From Geodermatophilus arenarius (lineage in GTDB: Bacteria > Actinomycetota > Actinomycetes > Mycobacteriales > Geodermatophilaceae), in NCBI RefSeq assembly GCF_042654585.1, contig NZ_JBHSGR010000006.1, positions 133,754-197,753 of the forward strand: a stretch of 64,000 bases of DNA. The letters are read 5' to 3'. Within the stretch, counting starts at the first letter, position 1; each line of letters begins with the position of its first letter. Made by a program: the position numbers and the translations under genes. Below are positions 43,025 through 51,042 of the stretch, piece after piece. The notes under the pieces were generated by a model. It did not search any database. It had not been told where the DNA came from and was given only the letters and a program-made list of their open reading frames with translations.

Positions 43025-43092
43025 CGATCACGGCGCCCGCGTGGCGACACGCCGACTCCGCCCGGGGTGTCGCCACCGCGGCTCCGTGATCG
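43025..43092. repeat. Nested inverted repeat with GATCAC ends
   Basis: CGATCACGG (43025-43033) pairs with CCGTGATCG (43084-43092) and inside it GTGGCGACAC (43041-43050) pairs with GTGTCGCCAC (43067-43076), both perfect. The 68-bp element lies between convergent genes. A similar layout with GTGATCAC ends occurs at 53338-53402. Confidence 0.6.
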
Positions 43093-43106
43093 TCCCGGAG
43101 GCCCGG

Positions 43107-46040
43107 TCAGCCGGTCGGCAGCAGGCCCCTCGCGGCGGCCAGGGCCACGGCCTCGGTGCGGGAGCCGGCGCCGAGCTTGGCCAGGATGTTGCTCACGTGC
43201 ACGCTGGCGGTCTTCTCGCTGATGTAGAGCTCGCCGCCGATCTGCCGGTTGGTGCGGCCGCGGGCGAGCAGGGCCAGCACCTCGGTCTCGCGCGGGGTGA
43301 ACACCGCCGCCGTCTCCACCACCCGCCCGGCGCCGGGCAGCTCCAGCCGCGCCCGGCGGGCCAGCGCGGTGACCGCGGCCAGCAGCGGCGCTGCGCCCAG
43401 CTCGCGCGCGGCGTCAGCGGCCCGCGTCAGCGGCTCCAGCGCGGCCTCCCGGTCGCCGGCGGCGACCAGCGCCTCGGCCAGCCGCCACCGGCTCCGGGCC
43501 TGCTCGTACACGTGCCCGTAGCCGAAGGCCTCGACGGCGGCCGCCCACAGCTCCGGCGCCGGGCGCCCGGCCAGCCGCGCCGCCTCGGCCTCCACCCTCG
43601 CGATCCAGGCCGCCGCCTCGACGCCGTGCGGGCCGATCAGGCGGGCGTGCGCCTCCACCGCCGAGCGGGCGATCGCCATCAGCGACTCCCCCGCCGCCGT
43701 CCACTCGCGCTCCGCGGCGGCGTCGCCGGTGAGCCGGGCGGTGGCCGCCGCGTCGCCGACCGGCGCCAGCGCGGTCGCGGCGAGCCGGACGACGGCCAGC
43801 CGGTCGTCGCCCCACAGCCCGGTCAGCGTCTCCGTGGCCGACCGCGCGGTGGCCACGGCGGTGGCCGGGTCGCCGGCCCACGCGGCCAGGTCGATCTCCG
43901 CCCCGGCCGTGGCCAGGAGCAGCAGCACGTGCGCGTCCAGCCGGCCGACCAGGCCGCGCGCCCACGCGATCCGCTCCGCGGCGGCCGGGTCGCCGCGGCC
44001 GACCTGCACGAGCAGCCCCGCCGCCCGCACGTGCGCGGCCATCTCGGGCACCCGGGCCAGCCGGTCGGCCAGCGCCAGGCTGCCGTCCCAGTCGCCGACG
44101 ACGTACCGCGAGACGACGCCGAGGTGACGCAGCTCCGCGGCGTAGAAGGACCACTCGACGCCGAGCTCGGCGGCCCGCGCCAGCGCGGTGTCGCTCCACC
44201 GCAGCGTCTCGCCCGAGCAGCCGGCCTCGTAGGCGACGATCGCCAGGTTGAACAGCACCCGCATCTCGACGTCGGGGTCCCCCGACCGGCGGGCGCGGGC
44301 CAGCGCCTCCTCCAGCCGCGCGGGCAGCTCCTCCCCGCCGCGCGAGCGGGCCAGCGACACCGCGACGTCGGCCCACGCGCCGTCGAGCCCCAGCGCGTCG
44401 GCCGCGGCCAGCGCCTCCTCGGCGGCGGCGTCGCCCTCGGCGCGGCGGCCGACGTCGTAGCAGACGCGGGCGTGCGTGGCCGCCGCCCAGGTGCGCACCG
44501 GCGACGGCGGGACGGCCGGCACCAGCGCCATCGCCGCCGTGCTCTCCCGCAGCGCGGCGGCCTGGTCCTCGATGCGACCCAGCGCCTGCGCCAGCGTCGA
44601 GTGCACCCGCGCGCGCAGCTCCCGGTCGCCGTCCGGGCCGAGCAGGTCCTGCGCCGAGCGCAGCAGCGCCACCGCCCGGTGCAGCTCCCCGCCGCGGCGG
44701 GCGGCGGCCGCGGTGTCCAGCAGCAGCTCCGCCTGCGACCGCCCGGCCCGCGCCGCCGCGTCGGGCACCGCCGGCCACAGCGCGAGCACCGCCTCCAGGT
44801 GCTGCAGCTGCTCGGCCGGGGCCGCCAGCCGGCGCGCCTCGTCGGCTGCGTCCAGGGAGGCCGACAGGGCGCCGGCCAGGTCGTTGCTCTCCCGCAGGTG
44901 GTGCGCCCGCTCGGCCGCGGTGCCCGCCCCCGGGACGCCGGCGAGGTGCGCGGCGACGGCGGCGTGCAGCCGGACCCGTTCGCCGGGCAGCAGGTCGGCC
45001 AGCACGGCCTCGCGCACCAGGGCGTGCCGGAAGCGGTAGGCGCCGTCGGGGTCGACGACGAGCAGGTGCGAGTGCACCGCCTCGCCGAGCGCCGCCTCCA
45101 GGTCGGCGGGCGCCAGCCCGCCCACCGCCGCGACGAGCTCGTGCCGCACCCGCCGGCCGGCGACCGCGGCCACCCGCAGCACCTGCTGCCCGGCCGGGCT
45201 CAGCTGCTCGACCCGGGCCAGCAGCACGTCGGTGAGCAGCAGCGGCAGCGACTCCCCCGCGAGGCCCGCGGCCAGCAGCTCCTCGGCGTAGAAGGCGTTG
45301 CCCTCCGCGCGGGCGACGACGTCGTCGACGGTGCGGTCGGGCACGCCCGCGGCCAGCCCGCGCACCAGCTGCTCGACGTCGGCGTCGGGCAGCGGGCCGA
45401 GGTCCAGCCGCTCGACACCGGGCAGCCGGACCAGCTCGGCCAGCAGCGGCCGCAGCGGGTGGCGGCGGTGCAGGTCGTCGGAGCGGTAGGAGGCGACGAC
45501 GGCGACCGGCTCGCCGGTCAGCCGGGCCAGCAGGTAGCGGACCAGGTCGCGGCTGGAGCGGTCGGCCCAGTGCAGGTCCTCGAGCACCACCAGCAGCGGG
45601 GTGTCGGCGGCGAGCCCGGACAGCGCGGTGGCCACCGCCTCGAACAGCTGCAGCCGGCCGTCGTCGACCGGCGGCCGGAGTGCGCGGACCGGGCTGCCCA
45701 GGTCGGCCGCCTCGGACTCGCGCGCGGCGGCCGACCGCGCGGCGAACAGCGCGGCGGCACCGTCGCCGAGCTCGTCGGCGACGGGACGTAGCAGGTCGAC
45801 GAAGGGCAGGTAGGGCAGGCCGACCTCGCCGAGGTCGACGCAGTGGCCGGTGAGCACCCGCAGGCCGCGGGCGGCCGCGCGCCCCGTCAGCTCGTCGAGC
45901 AGGCGGGACTTGCCGACGCCGGCGTCCCCCGCGACCAGCACGGCCGCGCCGCGGCCGGCGACCGCCCGGTCGACGGCGGACAGGAGGGTGGCCAGCTCAG
46001 CCGTCCGCCCCACCAGGGGCCGCTCGTCCCACCGCGCCAC
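43107..46040 (-). CDS. LuxR-family ATPase regulator (LAL-type)
   Basis: A 977-residue large ATP-binding LuxR regulator. The N-terminus ERPLVGRTAELATLLSAVDRA leads to Walker A AGDAGVGKSRLL, Walker B LLVVLEDLHWAD, then a long TPR-like helical region (400-850), and the C-terminal LuxR helix-turn-helix: FTPRETEVLALLARGRTNRQIGGELYISEKTASVHVSNIL, cited as TPRETEVLALLARGRTN. The regulator is probably activated by a ligand and acts as an activator. GTG at 46040 is chosen because a CACGAT hexamer (46048-46053) sits seven bases upstream; longer ORFs run through the hairpin repeat. Targets unknown. Confidence 0.88.
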   Translation of the reverse strand: MARWDERPLVGRTAELATLLSAVDRAVAGRGAAVLVAGDAGVGKSRLLDELTGRAAARGLRVLTGHCVDLGEVGLPYLPFVDLLRPVADELGDGAAALFAARSAAARESEAADLGSPVRALRPPVDDGRLQLFEAVATALSGLAADTPLLVVLEDLHWADRSSRDLVRYLLARLTGEPVAVVASYRSDDLHRRHPLRPLLAELVRLPGVERLDLGPLPDADVEQLVRGLAAGVPDRTVDDVVARAEGNAFYAEELLAAGLAGESLPLLLTDVLLARVEQLSPAGQQVLRVAAVAGRRVRHELVAAVGGLAPADLEAALGEAVHSHLLVVDPDGAYRFRHALVREAVLADLLPGERVRLHAAVAAHLAGVPGAGTAAERAHHLRESNDLAGALSASLDAADEARRLAAPAEQLQHLEAVLALWPAVPDAAARAGRSQAELLLDTAAAARRGGELHRAVALLRSAQDLLGPDGDRELRARVHSTLAQALGRIEDQAAALRESTAAMALVPAVPPSPVRTWAAATHARVCYDVGRRAEGDAAAEEALAAADALGLDGAWADVAVSLARSRGGEELPARLEEALARARRSGDPDVEMRVLFNLAIVAYEAGCSGETLRWSDTALARAAELGVEWSFYAAELRHLGVVSRYVVGDWDGSLALADRLARVPEMAAHVRAAGLLVQVGRGDPAAAERIAWARGLVGRLDAHVLLLLATAGAEIDLAAWAGDPATAVATARSATETLTGLWGDDRLAVVRLAATALAPVGDAAATARLTGDAAAEREWTAAGESLMAIARSAVEAHARLIGPHGVEAAAWIARVEAEAARLAGRPAPELWAAAVEAFGYGHVYEQARSRWRLAEALVAAGDREAALEPLTRAADAARELGAAPLLAAVTALARRARLELPGAGRVVETAAVFTPRETEVLALLARGRTNRQIGGELYISEKTASVHVSNILAKLGAGSRTEAVALAAARGLLPTG

Positions 46041-46083
46041 GTCGGCGATCGTGGCACGGGCCGCCGACGGGACGGCCGCCGGC

Positions 46084-46141
46084 GGCCCCCTCCAGGGCAC
46101 CGCCCCGGGCCTGCGGGGGGCGGCGAGGAGGGGGTCCTCCG
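46084..46141 (-). repeat. Stop-codon-associated hairpin repeat after the 40-residue gene
   Basis: On the minus strand, directly after the stop of the small gene, the sequence reads CGGAGGACCCCCTCC, then a CGCC/GCCCCCCGC block, and ends in GGGGGCCG. The same GGAGGACC start and order as other copies. It lies between the small gene and the LuxR-type gene. Confidence 0.5.
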
Positions 46142-46264
46142 TCAGCGGGACCGCCGGGAGCGCCACGGCCCGCGGCGGGTGCGGGTGCCGCGGCCGAGCT
46201 CCCGCAGGACCTCGCGCCGGTAGGCGAGCTCGGCCTCGAGTCCGGGGTTGGGGTAGATGGTCAC
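46142..46264 (-). CDS. Small 40-residue protein
   Basis: A 40-residue basic protein, MTIYPNPGLEAELAYRREV then LRELGRGTRTRRGPWRSRRSR (GTG start). GAGGAG ends six bases before GTG 46264, an excellent site. It is followed directly at its stop by a copy of the hairpin repeat otherwise seen after real genes, which supports it being expressed. Function unknown; perhaps conserved in actinobacteria. Confidence 0.55.
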   Translation of the reverse strand: MTIYPNPGLEAELAYRREVLRELGRGTRTRRGPWRSRRSR

Positions 46265-46381
46265 GGTGGGCTCCTCGCGTCTGTGTCCGTGTGCCTGTCC
46301 GGTGGGGACGGCGACCACGGTCGTGCTGAGGCGGCGGCGCGGGCATCGGGCGACCGGGCAGTCCCCGCCCACCCCCGGCGC

Positions 46382-46419
46382 CTGAGGCCCCCTCAGACGC
46401 ACCCGGCGCGCGCCTGAGG
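46382..46419 (+). promoter_or_regulatory. Triple CTGAGG palindrome before the G6PDH-like gene
   Basis: CTGAGG (46382-46387), CCTCAG (46391-46396) and CTGAGG (46414-46419) lie within 60 bp of the start of the G6PDH-like gene; the first two form an inverted repeat. A possible operator for a local regulator; the divergent LuxR-type regulator is a candidate. Confidence 0.35.
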
Positions 46420-46442
46420 GGCCGTGCGGCGAGGCTGGGCGC

Positions 46443-47831
46443 ATGGCCGACCTCCGCCCCACCGTCTTCGTCCTGTTCGGCGCCACCGGCGACCTGGCCG
46501 CGCGCATGGTGCTGCCGGCCTTCGACGTCCTGCAGCGCCGCGGGCTGCTCCCGCCGGACTGGCGGATCGTCGGCAGCGGCCGCGGCGAGCGCTCCGACGA
46601 CGAGTTCCGCGACCTGGTCCGCGACGCCCTGGCCGAGCACGGCGACGGGGAGCCCGCCGAGGGGCTGCCCGAGCGGCTGCGCTTCGCCGGCGGCGGCTTC
46701 GCCACGGACGACCCCGGGCAGCTGCCCGACGCCGTGGCCCGCGCCCGCGAGGAGCTCGGCGACGACGTCCAGCTCGTGCACTACCTCGCCGTCCCGCCCG
46801 AGGCGTTCGGCGGCATCACCCGGGCCCTGGACGCCCACGGGCTGGCCGACGGCGCCCGCGTCGTCTACGAGAAGCCCTACGGCACCTCACCCGAGGGGTT
46901 CCGCGAGCTCGACGAGCTCGTGCACGCGGTGCTCGACGAGGAGCAGGTCTTCCGCATCGACCACTTCCTCGGCAAGGAGGCCACCCAGGACCTGCACGTG
47001 CTGCGTTTCGCCAACGGGCTGTTCTCCTCGGTGTGGAGCCGGGAGCACGTGGCGCAGGTGCAGGTCGACGTGCCCGAGACCCTCGACGTCGCCGACCGCG
47101 CCGAGTTCTACGACGCCACCGGCGCCACCCTCGACATGCTGGTCACCCACCTGTTCCAGGTGGCCGCCGAGGTGGCGATGGAGCCGCCGGTGTCGCTGAC
47201 CCCGGGCGACCTGCAGGAGGCCCGCGAGGCGGTGGTCGCGGCGTTCCGGCCGCTGGCCCGCGAGGACGTCGTCCTCGGGCAGTTCACCGGCTACCGGGAC
47301 CTCGAGGGCGTCGCCGACGACAGCACGACCGACACCTTCGTCGCGGCGCGGCTGTGGATCGACACCGACCGCTGGCACGGCGTCCCGTTCCTGCTGCGCA
47401 CCGGCAAGCGGATGGCCGACAGCCGGCAGCGGGTCACGCTGGTGCTGCGCCGGCCCGACGGCCCGGTGGGCGCGGTGCCCGGCGGCGGGAACACCGTCTC
47501 GCTGTCGCTGTCGGGTGCCGGCGCGCTGGACCTCGGGCTGGTGGCCAAGCGCCCGGGGCCGGAGCTGGAGCTGTCGGTGGCGGAGGCGTCGCTGGACCTG
47601 GGCGCGGTGCCCGAGGGCGAGCCGCTGCCGCCCTACGCCACGCTGCTCCACGACGTCCTGGTCGGCGACCGGTCGCTGTTCACCACCAGCAGCGGGCTGG
47701 CGCGGGCGTGGCGGGCGGTCGCGCCGGTGCTCGGGGACCGGCCGGAGGTGCGCCCCTACGAGCCGGGCTCCTGGGGGCCCGCGGAGGCGGCTGCCCTGGC
47801 CGACCCCGGCGGCTGGGTGCTGGGGAGCTGA
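46443..47831 (+). CDS. zwf: Glucose-6-phosphate dehydrogenase family protein
   Basis: Oxidises glucose 6-phosphate to 6-phosphogluconolactone with NADP+ (pentose phosphate or Entner-Doudoroff entry). 462 residues. Cofactor motif FGATGDLAARMVLPA, substrate EKPYGTS and catalytic RIDHFLGKEATQDL are present. The C-terminal half lacks the usual NVFRNW-type extended dimer segment but has RVTLVLRRPDGPV, so it may be an atypical paralogue. ATG at 46443 follows GAGGCT by six bases. No opcA or tal gene is adjacent. Confidence 0.88.
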   Translation: MADLRPTVFVLFGATGDLAARMVLPAFDVLQRRGLLPPDWRIVGSGRGERSDDEFRDLVRDALAEHGDGEPAEGLPERLRFAGGGFATDDPGQLPDAVARAREELGDDVQLVHYLAVPPEAFGGITRALDAHGLADGARVVYEKPYGTSPEGFRELDELVHAVLDEEQVFRIDHFLGKEATQDLHVLRFANGLFSSVWSREHVAQVQVDVPETLDVADRAEFYDATGATLDMLVTHLFQVAAEVAMEPPVSLTPGDLQEAREAVVAAFRPLAREDVVLGQFTGYRDLEGVADDSTTDTFVAARLWIDTDRWHGVPFLLRTGKRMADSRQRVTLVLRRPDGPVGAVPGGGNTVSLSLSGAGALDLGLVAKRPGPELELSVAEASLDLGAVPEGEPLPPYATLLHDVLVGDRSLFTTSSGLARAWRAVAPVLGDRPEVRPYEPGSWGPAEAAALADPGGWVLGS

Positions 47832-47838
47832 GGGATGG

Positions 47839-47971
47839 GTCCGGACCGGGCTCTGGTCGCCTCGCGGCGAGAAGCACGACGCGGCTCCAGACCCCCGGCC
47901 GAGGCCGGGGCGGTGGTCCGCGAAGGCGGTATCCAATTGGCACCCGGGGACACAGATCGCCCGGTCCGGAC
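47839..47971 (+). other. Unassigned structured region closed by a 13-bp stem
   Basis: GTCCGGACCGGGC (47839-47851) pairs perfectly with GCCCGGTCCGGAC (47959-47971). Between them are CCCCGGC/GGCCGGGG (about 47893-47910) and a local AT-richer CCAATTGG palindrome (47933-47940). The two arms also contain a palindromic GGTCCGGAC, so two alternative hairpins are possible. It lies between convergent genes. No known RNA family is recognised; candidate ncRNA or bidirectional terminator. Confidence 0.45.
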
Positions 47972-48012
47972 ACCACCGACGGTACCCCGCTCCCGGCCGC
48001 GACACGCGCGGA

Positions 48013-48828
48013 TCAGCCGAATCCGCGGGAGTCCTGCTTGAGCGCCGTGTCGACGGTCAGCGCCGAGGCCAGCACCAGGCTCGCCAGCGGCTCGGGCAGC
48101 CGGGCGTGCACCCGCACGACGTAGCGGTCGGCGGTGGTGAACAGCGTGCGCGCCAGGCCCTCCCACGTCTTGGTGATGCGGGCGACCTCGCTCCCCGGGG
48201 AGTCGGTGATCGAGAAGTCCCAGGCCCGCCAGTTCTCCGCCTGGATCGCGCCGGCGAGCTGACCGCCCACCACGAGGTCGAAGCGGATCCGGCCGAACAC
48301 GTTGGCCTGGACGATCTCCCCCACCGGAGCGCCCTCGGGCGTCTCGACGACGACCCGCGACTTGACCAGCTTCGCCGGGCGGGTGAGCACGAGGACCGGC
48401 CCGTACGCGTCGCGCACCTCGAGGCGGTGGGTGAGGTACTGGTCGAGGCTGCTCACGAAGCGGACGACCTTCCTGGCCGCCGACTGCCCGACCTCGACCA
48501 CGGCGCCGATCTGCGTGCCGTTGCCGTCGAGGACGGCGTACTCGTTGGTCAGCTCGACCAGCTTGGTCTTCTGGTCGACCAGCAGCACCGGCTGGTCGTG
48601 GAGCACCGAGCGGCGCGGCTGGGCGCCGTACTGCTGCTGCGGGCCGTACTGCTGCTGGCCGCCGTACGCCGGCTGGACCGGCTGCTGGACCGGCGTCTGC
48701 TGCGGGACCCGGGGAGGCGGGGCCGGCTGCTGGACGTGCCCGGTCCACGTCCGACCGTCCCACCAGCGGGAGCCGCCGCTGCCGGCCGGGTCGGGGTACC
48801 AGCCGGGCGGCGGGAGGGGCTGTGTCAC
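48013..48828 (-). CDS. DUF2510/LURP-one-like (Tubby C-like) protein
   Basis: A 271-residue protein. The N-terminus PPGWYPDPAGSGGSRWWDGRTWTGHV is the DUF2510 domain (cited as GWYPDPAGSGGSRWWDG), followed by a Gln/Pro-rich linker and a scramblase/LURP1-like beta-barrel from about residue 75: VDQKTKLVELTNEYAVLDG, EVGQSAARKVVRFVSS, and VRDAYGPVLVLTRPAK. Membrane-associated phospholipid binding is family inference. GTG at 48828 follows TACCGT by seven bases (leaderless). Confidence 0.8.
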   Translation of the reverse strand: MTQPLPPPGWYPDPAGSGGSRWWDGRTWTGHVQQPAPPPRVPQQTPVQQPVQPAYGGQQQYGPQQQYGAQPRRSVLHDQPVLLVDQKTKLVELTNEYAVLDGNGTQIGAVVEVGQSAARKVVRFVSSLDQYLTHRLEVRDAYGPVLVLTRPAKLVKSRVVVETPEGAPVGEIVQANVFGRIRFDLVVGGQLAGAIQAENWRAWDFSITDSPGSEVARITKTWEGLARTLFTTADRYVVRVHARLPEPLASLVLASALTVDTALKQDSRGFG

Positions 48829-48875
48829 GGCGGCGACGGTAACCGCCGCTCCCGTGCGTGCCAGACTGCCGAGCC

Positions 48876-50147
48876 GTGCCCGACCTGAGCCGTGCCGAGG
48901 CCGCCGTCCTGGACGCCGTCGACGAGGCCGCCGCGGTCGGCCTGCTGTGCCGCCTGGTCGCCGTCCCCTCGGTGGGCGGCACCGCGGCCGAGAGCGAGGC
49001 GCAGGCCCTGGTCGCCGGCGAGCTCGACGCGCTGGGCTGCGACGTCGACCGCTGGGCGATCGACCTCGCGGCGGCCGCCACCGCGCCGGACGCGCCCGGC
49101 CAGGAGGTCGAGCGCGACGAGGCGTGGGGCGTCGTCGGCACGCTGCCCGGCGCCGACGACGGCGTCCCAGCGCTGGTGCTGTGCGGGCACACCGACGTCG
49201 TCCCGACCGGCGACCGCGCGCTGTGGGCCGGCGACCCGTTCACCCCGCGGCTCGACGGCGGCGCGGTGCACGGCCGCGGCGCCTGCGACATGAAGGGCGG
49301 CCTGGTCTCGGCGCTCGCCGCGCTGGCCGCGGTCCGCGCCGCGGGCGTGCGCCTGCGCCGGCCGGTGGCGCTGCACAGCGTCGTCGGCGAGGAGGACGGC
49401 GGCCTGGGCGCGTGGGCCACCCTCGCCCGCGGGTACCGCGGCGACGCCTGCGTCATCCCCGAGCCCACCGACGGCGCCGTCGTCACCGCGGCGGCCGGCG
49501 CGCTGACCTTCCGGCTGGAGGTGACCGGCCACGCGGCCCACGCGGCGGTGCGCGACCGCGGCGTCAGCGCCGTGGAGCTGTTCGCGCAGGTGCACGCCGA
49601 CCTGCGCGCGTTCGAGGCGGAGCGGCAGCGCGACGCCGACCCCCGCTTCGCCGGCGAGCGGTTCCCGTTCGGGCTGTCGATCGGCACGGTGCGCGCCGGC
49701 GACTGGGCCTCCAGCGTGCCCGACCGGCTGGTCGCCGAGGGCCGCTACGGCGTGCGGCTGGGCGAGCCGGTCGAGGCGGCCCGCGCGGCGTTCGAGGAGC
49801 GGCTGGGGGCGTTCTGCGCCGGGCATCCGTGGCTGGCCGCGCACCCGGTGCGGGTCACGTGGACCGGGGGCGCGTTCGCCAGCGGGCAGCTGCCGGCGGG
49901 CCACGAGCTGCTCGGGCAGGTCCGGGGCGCCGTCGTCGACGCGGGCGGGGCGCCACCGCCGGAGCGGGCGGTGGCGGCCGGCACCGACCTGCGGCTGTAC
50001 GCGGCCGCGGGCGTCCCCGCGCTGCACCTGGGCCCGGGCGACCTGCACCTCGCGCACGGCCCGGCCGAGCGGGTGCCGGTGGCCGACGTGACCGCCGTGG
50101 CCCGCGCGCTGGCGCTGCTCACCCTGCGCCGCTGCGGGGTCGCGTGA
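48876..50147 (+). CDS. M20 family metallopeptidase/deacylase
   Basis: A 423-residue ArgE/DapE-type di-zinc hydrolase. Metal and catalytic motifs: GHTDVVPTGD, GRGACDMKGG (bridging Asp), SVVGEEDGG (general base Glu) and the dimerisation domain TGHAAHAAVRDRGVSA. GTG at 48876 is preferred over 48858 because CAGACT (48862-48867) sits eight bases upstream (leaderless). It overlaps the next gene (GTGA). Substrate (N-acetylornithine, N-succinyl diaminopimelate or similar) is not decidable. Confidence 0.88.
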   Translation: MPDLSRAEAAVLDAVDEAAAVGLLCRLVAVPSVGGTAAESEAQALVAGELDALGCDVDRWAIDLAAAATAPDAPGQEVERDEAWGVVGTLPGADDGVPALVLCGHTDVVPTGDRALWAGDPFTPRLDGGAVHGRGACDMKGGLVSALAALAAVRAAGVRLRRPVALHSVVGEEDGGLGAWATLARGYRGDACVIPEPTDGAVVTAAAGALTFRLEVTGHAAHAAVRDRGVSAVELFAQVHADLRAFEAERQRDADPRFAGERFPFGLSIGTVRAGDWASSVPDRLVAEGRYGVRLGEPVEAARAAFEERLGAFCAGHPWLAAHPVRVTWTGGAFASGQLPAGHELLGQVRGAVVDAGGAPPPERAVAAGTDLRLYAAAGVPALHLGPGDLHLAHGPAERVPVADVTAVARALALLTLRRCGVA

Positions 50148-50761
50148 TCGCCTACGAGGACTTCGCGGCCCTGACCGGCGACTCCCCCGCCGCGCGCGGC
50201 GAGTGGGCCGCCGTCGTCGCCGCATGGAGCGAGCCGCACCGCCGCTACCACGACCTGCACCACCTGGCCGCCGTCCTCGGGCTGGTCGGCGCGCTCGGCC
50301 CGGCCGCGGACGACCCGGCCGCCGTCGCGCTGGCCGCCTGGTACCACGACGTGGTCTACGACCCCCGTCGCGGCGACAACGAGCAGGCCAGCGCCGGGCG
50401 GGCGCGCGCGGGGCTGGCCGGCCTGGTGCCTCCGGAGCGGCTGGACGAGGTGGTCCGGCTGGTGCTGCTGACCGCCGGTCACGACGCGGCCGACGGCGAC
50501 GCGAACGGCGCCGTCCTCTGCGACGCCGACCTCGCCGTCCTCGCCGGGCCGCCCGAGGCGTACGCCGCCTACGCCTCGGCCGTCCGCGAGGAGTACGGGC
50601 ACCTGTCCGACGAGGTGTTCACCGCCGGGCGGATCGCCGTCCTGGAGGCCCTGCTGGCGCTGCCGGCGCTCTACCGGCTGCCGGCGACGCGGGAGTGGGA
50701 GCCGCGGGCACGGGCCAACCTCGCCGCCGAGCTCACCCTGCTGCGCGGTCGCGCTTCCTGA
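50144..50761 (+). CDS. HD-domain phosphohydrolase-like protein
   Basis: A 205-residue predicted metal-dependent HD-superfamily hydrolase. RYHDLHHLAAVL carries HD-like His residues, AAWYHDVVYDPRRGDNEQASAG the H-D pair, and AVLCDADLAVLAGPP the third acidic site. It starts with GTG at 50144 in a GTGA overlap with the M20 gene and converges on the DUF4031 gene with a 29-bp overlap. Substrate unknown. Confidence 0.83.
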   Translation: MIAYEDFAALTGDSPAARGEWAAVVAAWSEPHRRYHDLHHLAAVLGLVGALGPAADDPAAVALAAWYHDVVYDPRRGDNEQASAGRARAGLAGLVPPERLDEVVRLVLLTAGHDAADGDANGAVLCDADLAVLAGPPEAYAAYASAVREEYGHLSDEVFTAGRIAVLEALLALPALYRLPATREWEPRARANLAAELTLLRGRAS

Positions 50762-51008
50762 CCCGCAGGCCCGCGGCCGTCAGCCGGGCGAGCAGCTCGC
50801 GCGCCCCGACCGGCTCGGCGCCGGCGGCGACCGCGACGTCGTAGAGGTCCTCGGGGACGTCGTAGTGGTCGCCCTGGAAGGCCCGGCGCGGGATGCCGAG
50901 CTCGGCGGCGACGAAGGCGTGCAGCTCGTCGTGCGACACGTCGCTGACCAGGTGCGACCAGCGGCGCCCCCGCCACGGCCAGACGGGACTGTCGATCAGC
51001 ACGGCCAC
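50733..51008 (-). CDS. DUF4031 family protein
   Basis: A 91-residue protein of the DUF4031 family, with VAVLIDSPVWPWRGRRWSHLVSD, ELHAFVAAELGIPRRAFQGDHYDVPE and ARELLARLTAAGLRVRKRDR motifs cited piecemeal. GTG at 51008 follows CAGACT by six bases (leaderless). The function is not known. Confidence 0.8.
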   Translation of the reverse strand: MAVLIDSPVWPWRGRRWSHLVSDVSHDELHAFVAAELGIPRRAFQGDHYDVPEDLYDVAVAAGAEPVGARELLARLTAAGLRVRKRDRAAG

Positions 51009-51042
51009 GGGTGCAGTCTGCCCGGCGACTAGCGTCGTCGCC

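Noticed and set aside
42783..45791. A 1002-residue plus-strand frame over the LuxR gene
   Set aside because: No domains; runs of Gln and Arg typical of an antisense GC-rich shadow.
46041..46166. Longer LuxR start at GTG 46166 or CTG 46145
   Set aside because: These would translate the hairpin repeat; GTG 46040 sits next to the conserved start of the domain with a -10-like hexamer seven bases upstream.
47832..48012. tRNA or SRP RNA in the structured gap
   Set aside because: No T-loop GGTTCGA, no CCA end, no SRP tetraloop motif could be read.
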